In this document: positions 55,057-62,412 of the stretch, piece by piece
Numbering within the stretch: position 1 is the first letter of the stretch
How the letters are laid out: each line of letters opens with the position of its first letter
NCBI RefSeq assembly: GCF_009762775.1
Contig: NZ_CP046401.1
Span: 3,224,001 to 3,288,000, forward strand
Origin: Maribellus comscasis
GTDB lineage: Bacteria > Bacteroidota > Bacteroidia > Bacteroidales > Prolixibacteraceae
Length of the DNA: 64,000 bases
Direction of reading: 5' to 3'
Position numbers and translations under genes: made by a program
The notes under the pieces: model-generated
What the model was told of the DNA's origin: nothing
Seen by the model: the letters and a program-made list of their open reading frames with translations, nothing else
Databases searched by the model: none

Positions 55057-56403
55057 CTATTTCGTTTCTTTAAGCATGCGGTAAATTGTTGCAACGCCGA
55101 TGTCAAGCTTGTCAGCAACAATTTTGGTATTGTTATCGTATTTATCGAGGTATTTTTTTACAATGCGGATATTGTACTCGCGCAAACTCATTTCACCATC
55201 AAGCTTGTCGTTAAACAGCGCGTCGTTTCCTAAAACAATGCTTTCATCCGTAATTTCTTCATTGTCGGAGAGTGTAATGGCGAGCTCAATAACCGACTTT
55301 AATTCTCTGATATTTCCAGGGAATGAGTAGGAGCGTAGTTTCCCAACCGCAGATGTAGTGAGGCTTTTTACAGGAAGTTTATTTTCTGTGCAAAATTCTT
55401 TTATAAAGTGTTTCGAAAGCGTAATTATATCGTTGCCCCGGTTGCGTAATGCCGGTAGTTCAATAGATAATCCAAACAACCGGTAATACAAATCTTGTCT
55501 GAAATTTCCTTTCAGAACAGCATCCTGGAGGTTTTGGTTGGTTGCAACAATAATCCGGGAGTCGGTTTTTATTGACTTATTACTTCCTATTCTCACAATT
55601 TCTTTTTCTTGGAGTGCTCTTAAAAGCTTGGCTTGTAGTGAAATATCCATCTCCGCTATTTCATCCAGAAAAAGTGTTCCACCATTTGCTTCTTCAAACT
55701 TTCCAATCCGGCGGATGTTAGCACCTGTAAAAGCTCCTTTTTCGTGTCCGAACAACTCACTTTCGGTTAAATCTTTTGGTATAGCTGCCATATTTACGGC
55801 AATAAAAGGCTTGTTGGCTCGCTGAGAATTATAATGAATTGCTTTGGCAACCAGTTCTTTTCCCGTTCCTGTTTCGCCGGTAACCATTACCGAAATGTTT
55901 GTCCGGGTGGCCTTTTCAATTAAACTGAATATTTTTTTTGTAGCCGGGCTGTTTCCAATAATCGTATTCTCAAAATTATATTTCTTTTTAACTTCACTTC
56001 TCAGGGTTACTATTTCTCGTTTCAGTCGTTCTCCTTTTCGGATATTGTTTACTGTATTTAACAAACGCTCCCGAATATCTTTCGATTTTACAATATAATC
56101 GTAGGCACCGTATTTTAACAGTTCAACAACTACTTCTATTTCATCCTGTTCTGAAATTAAAATAACCTGTATTTCTTCGTTTTCCGATTTTATCTGTTTT
56201 AGAATTTCCAACCCTTTCATGTCGGGCAGGCGATAATCGAGCGTTACAACATCCGGATCTTTATGTAAATTGTTTAAACATTCTTTTCCTGATGTAAACG
56301 ATTCTATTTCATAATCCGGATTCATGGAAAGATTGTGTACCAGTAGTCTGTTATACCATTCGTCATCTTCAACAACAAATATTTTAAATGGTTTTTCGTC
56401 CAT
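55057..56403 (-). CDS. Sigma-54-dependent NtrC-family response regulator
   Basis: Activator of sigma-54 promoters, 448 residues. Receiver domain 1-125 with acidic Glu12, Asp13, Asp14, phospho-acceptor Asp56 in VVTLDYRLPDMKG and Lys106. AAA+ domain ~145-380 with Walker A GETGTGKE (176-183), the sigma-54 contact loop GAFTGA (223-228), and Walker B LFLDE (244-248). C-terminal Fis-type helix-turn-helix (IVADKLDIGVATIYRMLKE). The gene lies 76 bases after the hybrid kinase gene and before the coiled-coil gene. The next-gene target and the kinase as phospho-donor are inferences from context. Confidence 0.94.
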   Translation of the reverse strand: MDEKPFKIFVVEDDEWYNRLLVHNLSMNPDYEIESFTSGKECLNNLHKDPDVVTLDYRLPDMKGLEILKQIKSENEEIQVILISEQDEIEVVVELLKYGAYDYIVKSKDIRERLLNTVNNIRKGERLKREIVTLRSEVKKKYNFENTIIGNSPATKKIFSLIEKATRTNISVMVTGETGTGKELVAKAIHYNSQRANKPFIAVNMAAIPKDLTESELFGHEKGAFTGANIRRIGKFEEANGGTLFLDEIAEMDISLQAKLLRALQEKEIVRIGSNKSIKTDSRIIVATNQNLQDAVLKGNFRQDLYYRLFGLSIELPALRNRGNDIITLSKHFIKEFCTENKLPVKSLTTSAVGKLRSYSFPGNIRELKSVIELAITLSDNEEITDESIVLGNDALFNDKLDGEMSLREYNIRIVKKYLDKYDNNTKIVADKLDIGVATIYRMLKETK

Positions 56404-56479
56404 GTTACTTATTTAAACCGGTTAATGAATTTTTTTCGTGATTTTTGCTGCGAATGCAAAGTTGGTTAAAAAAAAGGTT

Positions 56480-58885
56480 TTATTCAGGAGCTTCATTTAA
56501 ATATTTTTTTAAAAATGTGATTATTTCTTCCGTCTCATCTTTAACTTCAGTAAACAACGAACGAATAGTATTAATATTTAGTTTCTTTTCTGCTAATTTT
56601 TCAATTTCTTTAACTTTTTCATATAAACTCATTTTGTCTAAATGCTTATATGGAACCGCCATTTTATGTGTCGTTTCCCTGATGGTATTCCAGTCGTAAT
56701 ATTTTAAAGCTTTTTCAATAGCTGCCAAACCATTTGTACTCGATTTAATAAAAAGCCCGATGAGTTCTTTTAAAAAAGTGTCATCTTCGCCAGCAAGTCT
56801 TTTCAGTTCTGAAATATCTACCGGCGAAACCGGGTTCGGATTTTTAGCTGTTTCCTCAATTTTTAGGATTGAACTTAATGTTGAGAACAGCGTGTTTTCG
56901 GAAAAAGGTTTGGAAAGAAATCCACGCATTCCTGCATCCAGACATTTTTGTTTTTCAGTTTCTTCATTTGAAGCTGAAATTGCTATTATTTTAGCTTCCG
57001 GCTTTTTGTGAAGGATTTCTTTCGTGGCCTCAAAACCATTTTTGCCCGGCATCCTTAAATCCATAAAAATAAGGTCAAAGTTATTTAAAAGAGCAGCTTC
57101 AACCACTTTGTTGCCATTGGTAACTTCTTCGAATTTTGTCCCCCATTTTTTTAAGATTCCTTTCAGAAGAAAACGATTGAATTCCGTGTCATCGGCAATC
57201 AGGAATGTTAGATTTTTATAGGCCTCCGGTACTTCAACTGTTTCAAAATAAGTTCCGGGAATATTTTGTTTTTTCCCCTCTTTGTAAGGAATTTCAAGCA
57301 TAATAGTTGTTCCTTTTCCCGGGGTACTTTCTACGCTAATATTTCCACCATGTAATTTTACCAATTTTTTAACAATGGAAAGACCAAGCCCCGTCCCCTG
57401 GTATTTTATGCCTTCAGTGTTTTCTGCCTGTACATATTCATCAAAAATAATGTTGAGGTTCTCTTTTGAAATTCCAATACCGGTATCAACTACACGGATG
57501 TTAAACCGGAAAAAACTGTTTTCTGTTTTTTGAGTTTCGACAGCCAACGAAATTTTTCCGTTTTGTGTAAATTTGATTGCATTTCCCAACAAGTTGATCA
57601 GAATTTGTTTTAACCGGAGTGGATCGCCAACTATTGCTTCAGGTCGCTCTCCTGACCAAACAAATTTTAACTCGTTGTTTTTTTTCTCTGCTTCAAATTT
57701 TTGAAGAGCGATTACTTCTTTAAAAATCTCTTCGGGTGAAAAATCTGTTTTTTCGAGTTTTAACTTGTTTGCCTGAATTTTAGAAAAGTCGAGCGTATCG
57801 TTTATTACATTTTTTAGATGAATTGCCGATTTTGAAAGGACAGAAACCAGTTCTTTGGTTGTATGGTCAAAAGATTTTTGATGGAGTTGTTCGGTTAAAC
57901 CATAAATAGCGTTTACCGGAGTTCTTAGCTCGTGACTTACATTTGCAGCAAATTTTTCTTTAGCAACAGCAAGGTTTTCAGCTTCCAACTTGGCTTTTTT
58001 TAAAGCCCGCTGGTAGTCTCGCATTTTTTTCAGATAATTGAACAGAACAAACAAAACAACCAACAGGAGAATTACTGCGAGGATGGTAAAACCAGCCAAT
58101 CGTTTATATGTTAATTCTGCCAGGCGGTCAGCTTCATCGGTTTTTGCGATGAGTTTGTCGCTTTCATTTTTTTCAGCTAATACAACCAATTCGTTTATCT
58201 GATGTACTATTACCATATTCTCCTCTATCAATTTCGATTCGAGAATATTTTTTTCTTCCCCTTTTTCCCTGATTTCATTTATTTCTGTTTCCAGACTTTG
58301 AATTTGTTCTCTTATTTCTTCCGGTTCAAGTTCCCGTTTAACAATGGTGGTGTCAACAATGGTTTTCTTACCGCCAAATATTTTTCTGAATATCCCTTTT
58401 TTTTCCGTTTCCGTTCTTATCGTGTCTAATTTTTCCTCTTCAAGTTTTGAATAGATTTCTGTAAACGATGTTGTATCAACATTCTGCATTGATTGATGTA
58501 AGTTCAGGATTTTTTGCCACAGTTCAATCTTTTGAAAAGCCAGAAAAGTGAGTGAATCAATCACCGGCACACCAATTTCGTTTTCGGCCGTAAGCAGATT
58601 GAGATCTTCAATTTTTGAAACAATCTGTTTTTGCAGCGTTTGATAGGGGGCCAGGTCTTCGTTTTTATTGGTAAGAATATAGAGCCTTGCATTGTTTTCA
58701 AGTGAAGCTAAATCGGCTGTTAAATCTTTTACCAGGAAAAGCTGGTAATCCGGTATGGTTTCCTGGTGGATGGACTGGACAATGTTGGACAGACTTTTAT
58801 ACGCATAATACCCCGATGTTACAACAGCGGCACCAATAATTAAAGAAAGAAGAGTGATTTGTATTTCAATTTTGAATTTTGACAT
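56480..58885 (-). CDS. Hybrid sensor histidine kinase with receiver and HPt domains
   Basis: A membrane phosphorelay kinase, 801 residues from the ATG at 58885 (a TTG at 58942 would add 19). TM helices at ~9-30 and ~266-284 enclose an extracytoplasmic all-helical sensor (~31-265) with coiled segments. The HisKA domain has His318 in FAANVSHELRTPV; the ATPase domain has DTGIGIS and GTGLGLSIVKKLV. The receiver domain has Asp609 in LIFMDLRMPGKNG, and the C-terminal HPt domain has His740 in ETTHKMAVPYKHL. So it can carry phosphate His-Asp-His and then to a separate regulator, most likely the NtrC-type protein encoded next. Confidence 0.94.
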   Translation of the reverse strand: MSKFKIEIQITLLSLIIGAAVVTSGYYAYKSLSNIVQSIHQETIPDYQLFLVKDLTADLASLENNARLYILTNKNEDLAPYQTLQKQIVSKIEDLNLLTAENEIGVPVIDSLTFLAFQKIELWQKILNLHQSMQNVDTTSFTEIYSKLEEEKLDTIRTETEKKGIFRKIFGGKKTIVDTTIVKRELEPEEIREQIQSLETEINEIREKGEEKNILESKLIEENMVIVHQINELVVLAEKNESDKLIAKTDEADRLAELTYKRLAGFTILAVILLLVVLFVLFNYLKKMRDYQRALKKAKLEAENLAVAKEKFAANVSHELRTPVNAIYGLTEQLHQKSFDHTTKELVSVLSKSAIHLKNVINDTLDFSKIQANKLKLEKTDFSPEEIFKEVIALQKFEAEKKNNELKFVWSGERPEAIVGDPLRLKQILINLLGNAIKFTQNGKISLAVETQKTENSFFRFNIRVVDTGIGISKENLNIIFDEYVQAENTEGIKYQGTGLGLSIVKKLVKLHGGNISVESTPGKGTTIMLEIPYKEGKKQNIPGTYFETVEVPEAYKNLTFLIADDTEFNRFLLKGILKKWGTKFEEVTNGNKVVEAALLNNFDLIFMDLRMPGKNGFEATKEILHKKPEAKIIAISASNEETEKQKCLDAGMRGFLSKPFSENTLFSTLSSILKIEETAKNPNPVSPVDISELKRLAGEDDTFLKELIGLFIKSSTNGLAAIEKALKYYDWNTIRETTHKMAVPYKHLDKMSLYEKVKEIEKLAEKKLNINTIRSLFTEVKDETEEIITFLKKYLNEAPE

Positions 58886-59035
58886 TCGGCCAATCAATTT
58901 TTTTATTGAACGCTTGATCCCATCAGTTTGTTTTGCCAGCAATATTATATATTTTTAAGCACACGTGCGCTGTTTTTTTTGGAAATCAGTGTTTTGTCAG
59001 GTCTGCTTAGTTAGGTAACTGATAGCAGAATATAA

Positions 59036-59073
59036 AAAAATAACTGACCGGAATTCACCAATCAGTTATTTTT
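59036..59073 (-). terminator. Long-stem terminator after the DUF4097 genes
   Basis: On the minus strand a stem of 16 bp (two G-U pairs), AAAAATAACTGA and its partner, closes a 6-base loop, then a T-run. It ends the sigma/anti-sigma/DUF4097 unit, 20 bases after the stop. Confidence 0.88.
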
Positions 59074-59092
59074 GTAAAATGAGAAATTAACT

Positions 59093-59743
59093 CTAATATT
59101 TCCTCAGGAAAATGTCTCCGCTTACTGTTTTCAATTCAACACCGGTATTCCCTCCGTTTAATGATAATTCGCGATTTGTGCCTACCCACGAAATTTCCTT
59201 TGGCGGTTTGTTGTCAAAAACCAGGTTTGAATATACGTCTCCTGTTACAGTCGATAAATCAATATTTGCTTTATGACTTTCCGGTACAGAATAGTCTATA
59301 AAACCACTCACGGTTTTAATTTCCATCTCTCCCACACACCCCATCAGTTCAATTTCTCCCGAGATTGTGTTCAGACTGAACTCGAGATTGCCGGGAACTT
59401 TTAGCGTGTAATTAATATCAGTATTAAAGTTGTATTGATCTCTTTCTCCTATCTTTTTTTTGATTCCTTCAAAGTCAACAACTTCCTCAATATTTGTTTT
59501 CCCGTTTTTGTTTTTAACTTCCAGGCTGTAATAGTCGTTAAATGTATTGTTTTTGATATCAACCGTAACCTGAAGTTCAATAAAGTTATTTTTCCAGGCT
59601 TCTATTTTGATATTATCGGCAAAACTTAGCTTCATTTCTACTTTTGAACCTTTTACATCAACTTTTTCGTTAACGATCTTTTGAGCATGAATTAAATCGT
59701 TACCAAAAATCAGCATCAGAACAAGGATGATTATTTTTTTCAT
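59093..59743 (-). CDS. DUF4097-type exported beta-repeat protein (copy 2)
   Basis: A 216-residue exported protein, signal peptide 1-20 (LIHAQ). The mature part has the repeated short strands of DUF4097/head-GIN-like adhesin domains: SLNTISGEIELMG, EIKTVSGFIDYSV, LSTVTGDVYSN, ELKTVSGDIFLRKY. The recurring T(V/I)SG(D/E/F)I unit indicates a right-handed beta-helix-like stack. It lies 6 bases after the larger paralogue, in the sigma/anti-sigma operon. Function unknown, perhaps envelope-associated. Confidence 0.82.
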   Translation of the reverse strand: MKKIIILVLMLIFGNDLIHAQKIVNEKVDVKGSKVEMKLSFADNIKIEAWKNNFIELQVTVDIKNNTFNDYYSLEVKNKNGKTNIEEVVDFEGIKKKIGERDQYNFNTDINYTLKVPGNLEFSLNTISGEIELMGCVGEMEIKTVSGFIDYSVPESHKANIDLSTVTGDVYSNLVFDNKPPKEISWVGTNRELSLNGGNTGVELKTVSGDIFLRKY

Positions 59744-59749
59744 GGTAGT

Positions 59750-60541
59750 CTATTTTTTTCGTAAATAAATATTTCCTGATACTGATTTCAAATAGATTTC
59801 CTGTCCTCCGCCATTTAGTTTGTAACTTGTTTTCCCTTTTCGTTTTATGGCTCCAAGGCCTTCCGAACGTTCGTCACGGTCTTCTTTTCCTGCACTTTCC
59901 AAATTCAGGTTATTGTATACATTTCCCGTTAAATTGCTGATCTCAATATTTGCTTTGTTCCCCGCTGGAATTGAAACATCAACAAATCCGCTAACAGAAG
60001 CGAGCGAGGTGGGTTCTCCCTGGCTTACATTGCTAAATATGACTTCAACATCGCCACTAACGGAATTTACCGTAAATGGTCCGCTGCAATTGTTTAGTTT
60101 TACGTCCGAGCTAAGCGTTTTAATCTCAAGGCTGCCGTTATATGAATCAATATCCAGATCGCCGCTTGCAAAAGGGCTGTGGTAATCGATACTTACCGCT
60201 ATACCTGCGGGAATTGAAATGGAGTAGTTAAAGTCTCTTACCTGTTTGCTTATCCCGGTAATGCTAACGATTCCATCTTCTTCGCTTACATTTACTGCCA
60301 GGCCTGTATTATCTTCCATTGCTCCCAACAATTGTAATCCTTCAGCCCGCTCGGGTTTTTCAAAGTTGGCGTCGGACTCAATTACAATAGTGTTTTCACT
60401 TGTGTTTTTTAAAGAAATCTCACCTAGAAGGTTTGTAATTTCCACACGATTTTTCACCTTTGGCGAATATTCATATTTCTCCTGGCTCATGCTTAAAAGA
60501 GGAAGGACAAATGCTGCTAATAGAACGGTTACTTTTTTCAT
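59750..60541 (-). CDS. DUF4097-type exported beta-repeat protein (copy 1)
   Basis: A 263-residue paralogue of the gene just downstream, with signal peptide 1-19 (LLSMSQ). Repeats read EITNLLGEISLKN, DSYNGSLEIKTLSSDVKLNN, TVNSVSGDVEVIF, SVSGFVDVSIP, NLTGNVYNNL and YLKSVSGNIYLRKK; both copies end in the same SG(D/N)I(F/Y)LRK motif. A short charged loop (KEDRDERSEG) sits before the last repeat. It follows the anti-sigma gene by 76 bases. A pair of such proteins behind a sigma/anti-sigma pair suggests an envelope-stress regulon, which is inference. Confidence 0.83.
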   Translation of the reverse strand: MKKVTVLLAAFVLPLLSMSQEKYEYSPKVKNRVEITNLLGEISLKNTSENTIVIESDANFEKPERAEGLQLLGAMEDNTGLAVNVSEEDGIVSITGISKQVRDFNYSISIPAGIAVSIDYHSPFASGDLDIDSYNGSLEIKTLSSDVKLNNCSGPFTVNSVSGDVEVIFSNVSQGEPTSLASVSGFVDVSIPAGNKANIEISNLTGNVYNNLNLESAGKEDRDERSEGLGAIKRKGKTSYKLNGGGQEIYLKSVSGNIYLRKK

Positions 60542-60617
60542 AATTATCTTTTTCTTTTTGTTTCACATTTTTTGGAATGTTGATTTTTTGCCGGCCAATA
60601 AATCACTCATCCCGTGT

Positions 60618-61379
60618 TTATATGATTGTTTTTATCATACTCTTTGCATATTCCCTGACCTGTTCGTTTGTATTTTCGTCTTTTGAAATGGATTCTATCT
60701 TGTCTTTTGCTTCTTTAATTCCTGATTCTGTAAGAACTTGTATTAATGAGATCTGCAAAAGCGGATTGTCCTGAAGTGACAAGGAATGAATGAGCTCATT
60801 TTTTATGCCGGGGTTTTTATCCATCATTTCGGATAAAGTGTTGATTGCAGCCAATCGTACATTGACATTTTTGTCGCTATTCATGGTATAAACCAGTGCG
60901 TTTACCAATGCATCATCTGCATTTCCCATTGTTTTTATATTGTGAACAGCTTCGATTCGCTGCGGCCCGGAATAATCTTTCAGCCCTGCAAGCAAAACTT
61001 CTTTTTTCATCGAATTTAGTTCAGATTGTAATTGAGCTACTTCAGTGTTTTCAGAACCGGTAAAATACCCTGCGATAAATGTACCTGCACCAATGATCAG
61101 TATTGCTGCTACCTTAATCCAATCCGGTAGCTGAATTATTCTTTTATCTTTGAAGTTGTCGTTTGTCTCAACCAACTTTAAGAATTCTTCTTTCATATCT
61201 CCCGGCGGCTCAACCTCAGGGAAAGAATCGGTAAATTTCAGAAATGATTTTAACTCGGAGTAAAGTTCCCGACACGACTCACAGCTCTGAATATGAATTC
61301 CGATTTTTTCCGTTGTATCCTTATCCAGTTTTTTATCGATATATTCCGGGAGGTTTATTTTTACTTCTTCACATTTCAT
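60618..61379 (-). CDS. Anti-sigma factor with zinc-finger and HEAT-like repeats
   Basis: A 253-residue membrane protein starting at the ATG at 61379 (a TTG at 61388 overlaps the sigma stop). N-terminal ~60 residues hold a ZAS-like HxxxCxxC motif (HIQSCESC) typical of ECF anti-sigma factors. A TM helix lies at about 88-108 (WIKVAAILIIGAGTFIAGYF). The extracytoplasmic part (~125-250) has helical repeats with the HEAT pattern (VRLAAINTLSEMM, LLQISLIQVLTESG, VREYAKSMI). That sensor side is unusual and could bind a partner protein. It sits one base after the sigma-factor stop codon. Confidence 0.87.
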   Translation of the reverse strand: MKCEEVKINLPEYIDKKLDKDTTEKIGIHIQSCESCRELYSELKSFLKFTDSFPEVEPPGDMKEEFLKLVETNDNFKDKRIIQLPDWIKVAAILIIGAGTFIAGYFTGSENTEVAQLQSELNSMKKEVLLAGLKDYSGPQRIEAVHNIKTMGNADDALVNALVYTMNSDKNVNVRLAAINTLSEMMDKNPGIKNELIHSLSLQDNPLLQISLIQVLTESGIKEAKDKIESISKDENTNEQVREYAKSMIKTII

Positions 61380-61380
61380 C

Positions 61381-61932
61381 TTATTCAATTATTATTTTAG
61401 TATAAATTTCTTTTAGTTTTTGAATGGCTCTAAAGGTTTTCACCTTCACCGCATTTTCTGTTGACGAGATTGTATCAGCAATTTCCTTGTATGAAAAACC
61501 CTGGAATCGGTTTAACTCTATCATTTCGCGGTATGCCGGAGGTAATTGAGACATTGCCTCAATCAGAAACTCGAACTTTTCTTTTGTGTCTTGCTCACGC
61601 ATTGACTCTTCCTGATCAAATTCAGCTACCTCCAGATCATTATCTTCGCCATAGAATTTTCTTTTTTCATTGTAATAATCAATCAAAATATTTCTAGCAA
61701 TCCGAAATAACCAATAGGCAAAAACTTTGTCATCTTTCCAGCTGTGGCTGTATTTCAGAATTTTTACAAATACATTTTGTGTCAAATCCCTGCTTGCCTC
61801 AGCATTTCTGGTCATTCTAAAAAAATAACCATATACATTTTTATAGTTTCTGTCATATAGAACACCTGCTGACCTTTTGTCTCCCGCGGCCAACTTCTTC
61901 ATCAGCATTTCGTCACTAAACTGTTTTTTCAT
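61381..61932 (-). CDS. ECF-type RNA polymerase sigma factor
   Basis: Extracytoplasmic-function sigma factor of 183 residues, with region 2 (NVFVKILKYSHSWKDDKVFAYWLFRIARNILIDYYN, read in parts) binding the -10 element and region 4 (QLPPAYREMIELNRFQGFSY, KEIADTISSTENAVKVKTFRAI) recognising -35. Length and layout are normal for SigW/RpoE-like ECF factors of Bacteroidota. The adjacent downstream gene is its likely anti-sigma factor. The upstream gap is 480 bases and may hold its own promoter. Confidence 0.92.
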   Translation of the reverse strand: MKKQFSDEMLMKKLAAGDKRSAGVLYDRNYKNVYGYFFRMTRNAEASRDLTQNVFVKILKYSHSWKDDKVFAYWLFRIARNILIDYYNEKRKFYGEDNDLEVAEFDQEESMREQDTKEKFEFLIEAMSQLPPAYREMIELNRFQGFSYKEIADTISSTENAVKVKTFRAIQKLKEIYTKIIIE

Positions 61933-62057
61933 TCTTTATTTCAGGAATATATTCCTTTAAATTGCTTATCTGATATGAATACCTGTAAAATACATGAATG
62001 GTTACTGTGGAAATAAAAAATAGTTGTTTTTTTAGAAAATCGGAACATAAAGGAAAT

Positions 62058-62087
62058 AAAAAAACCGGCTCAACTGTTGAACCGGTT
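62058..62087 (-). terminator. Strong minus-strand terminator
   Basis: On the minus strand an 11-bp stem (one T-G pair), AACCGGTTCAA with TTGAGCCGGTT and a CAG loop, then seven T. It stands 326 bases after the sensor-kinase stop, in the middle of the intergenic region. Confidence 0.82.
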
Positions 62088-62093
62088 CAAGTC

Positions 62094-62159
62094 CTATTCG
62101 ACGTCTTCTGTGCCAATAACATTTTTATCTTTTGGGTAAACTGTAATGTGGATTTCCAT
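62094..62159 (-). CDS. Possible 21-residue peptide
   Basis: A short minus-strand frame from ATG at 62159 to TAG at 62094, ending right before the strong terminator. It would encode 21 residues beginning MEIHITVYPKDKNVIG. The frame is also open upstream for about 30 codons without an ATG, so it could be the tail of a decayed gene. No strong ribosome-binding site is visible. Confidence 0.25.
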   Translation of the reverse strand: MEIHITVYPKDKNVIGTEDVE

Positions 62160-62412
62160 GGTGGTTAGAAAACAGTCATCCAAGTTTAACAACTGAGGGG
62201 GAGTGCACAGTTTAAAAGAACTTAATAATTTGGGGTAATGTCTTTACTTATCCAGTTAATTGATATTTGAAACAAATAAAGAACCTTCATTAATTGTGAT
62301 TCAATATTACAACTAAATTTCAGTAATTTTTTCAGCAATTATTGTATGGTATAGAATTTCAGATATGTGGTTAACTTTAATTATTTAATGGATTGTTCGG
62401 AATTGTTTTTTA

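Larger units (their letters stand above)
61933..62412. other. 480-base intergenic region
   Basis: No ordinary gene is seen. It contains a minus-strand terminator at 62058-62087 and a 21-codon open frame just before it. The rest (62160-62412) is AT-rich. Since the terminator is over 300 bases after the stop of the sensor kinase, either that transcript is long or a small RNA or peptide gene ends here. Confidence 0.4.
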
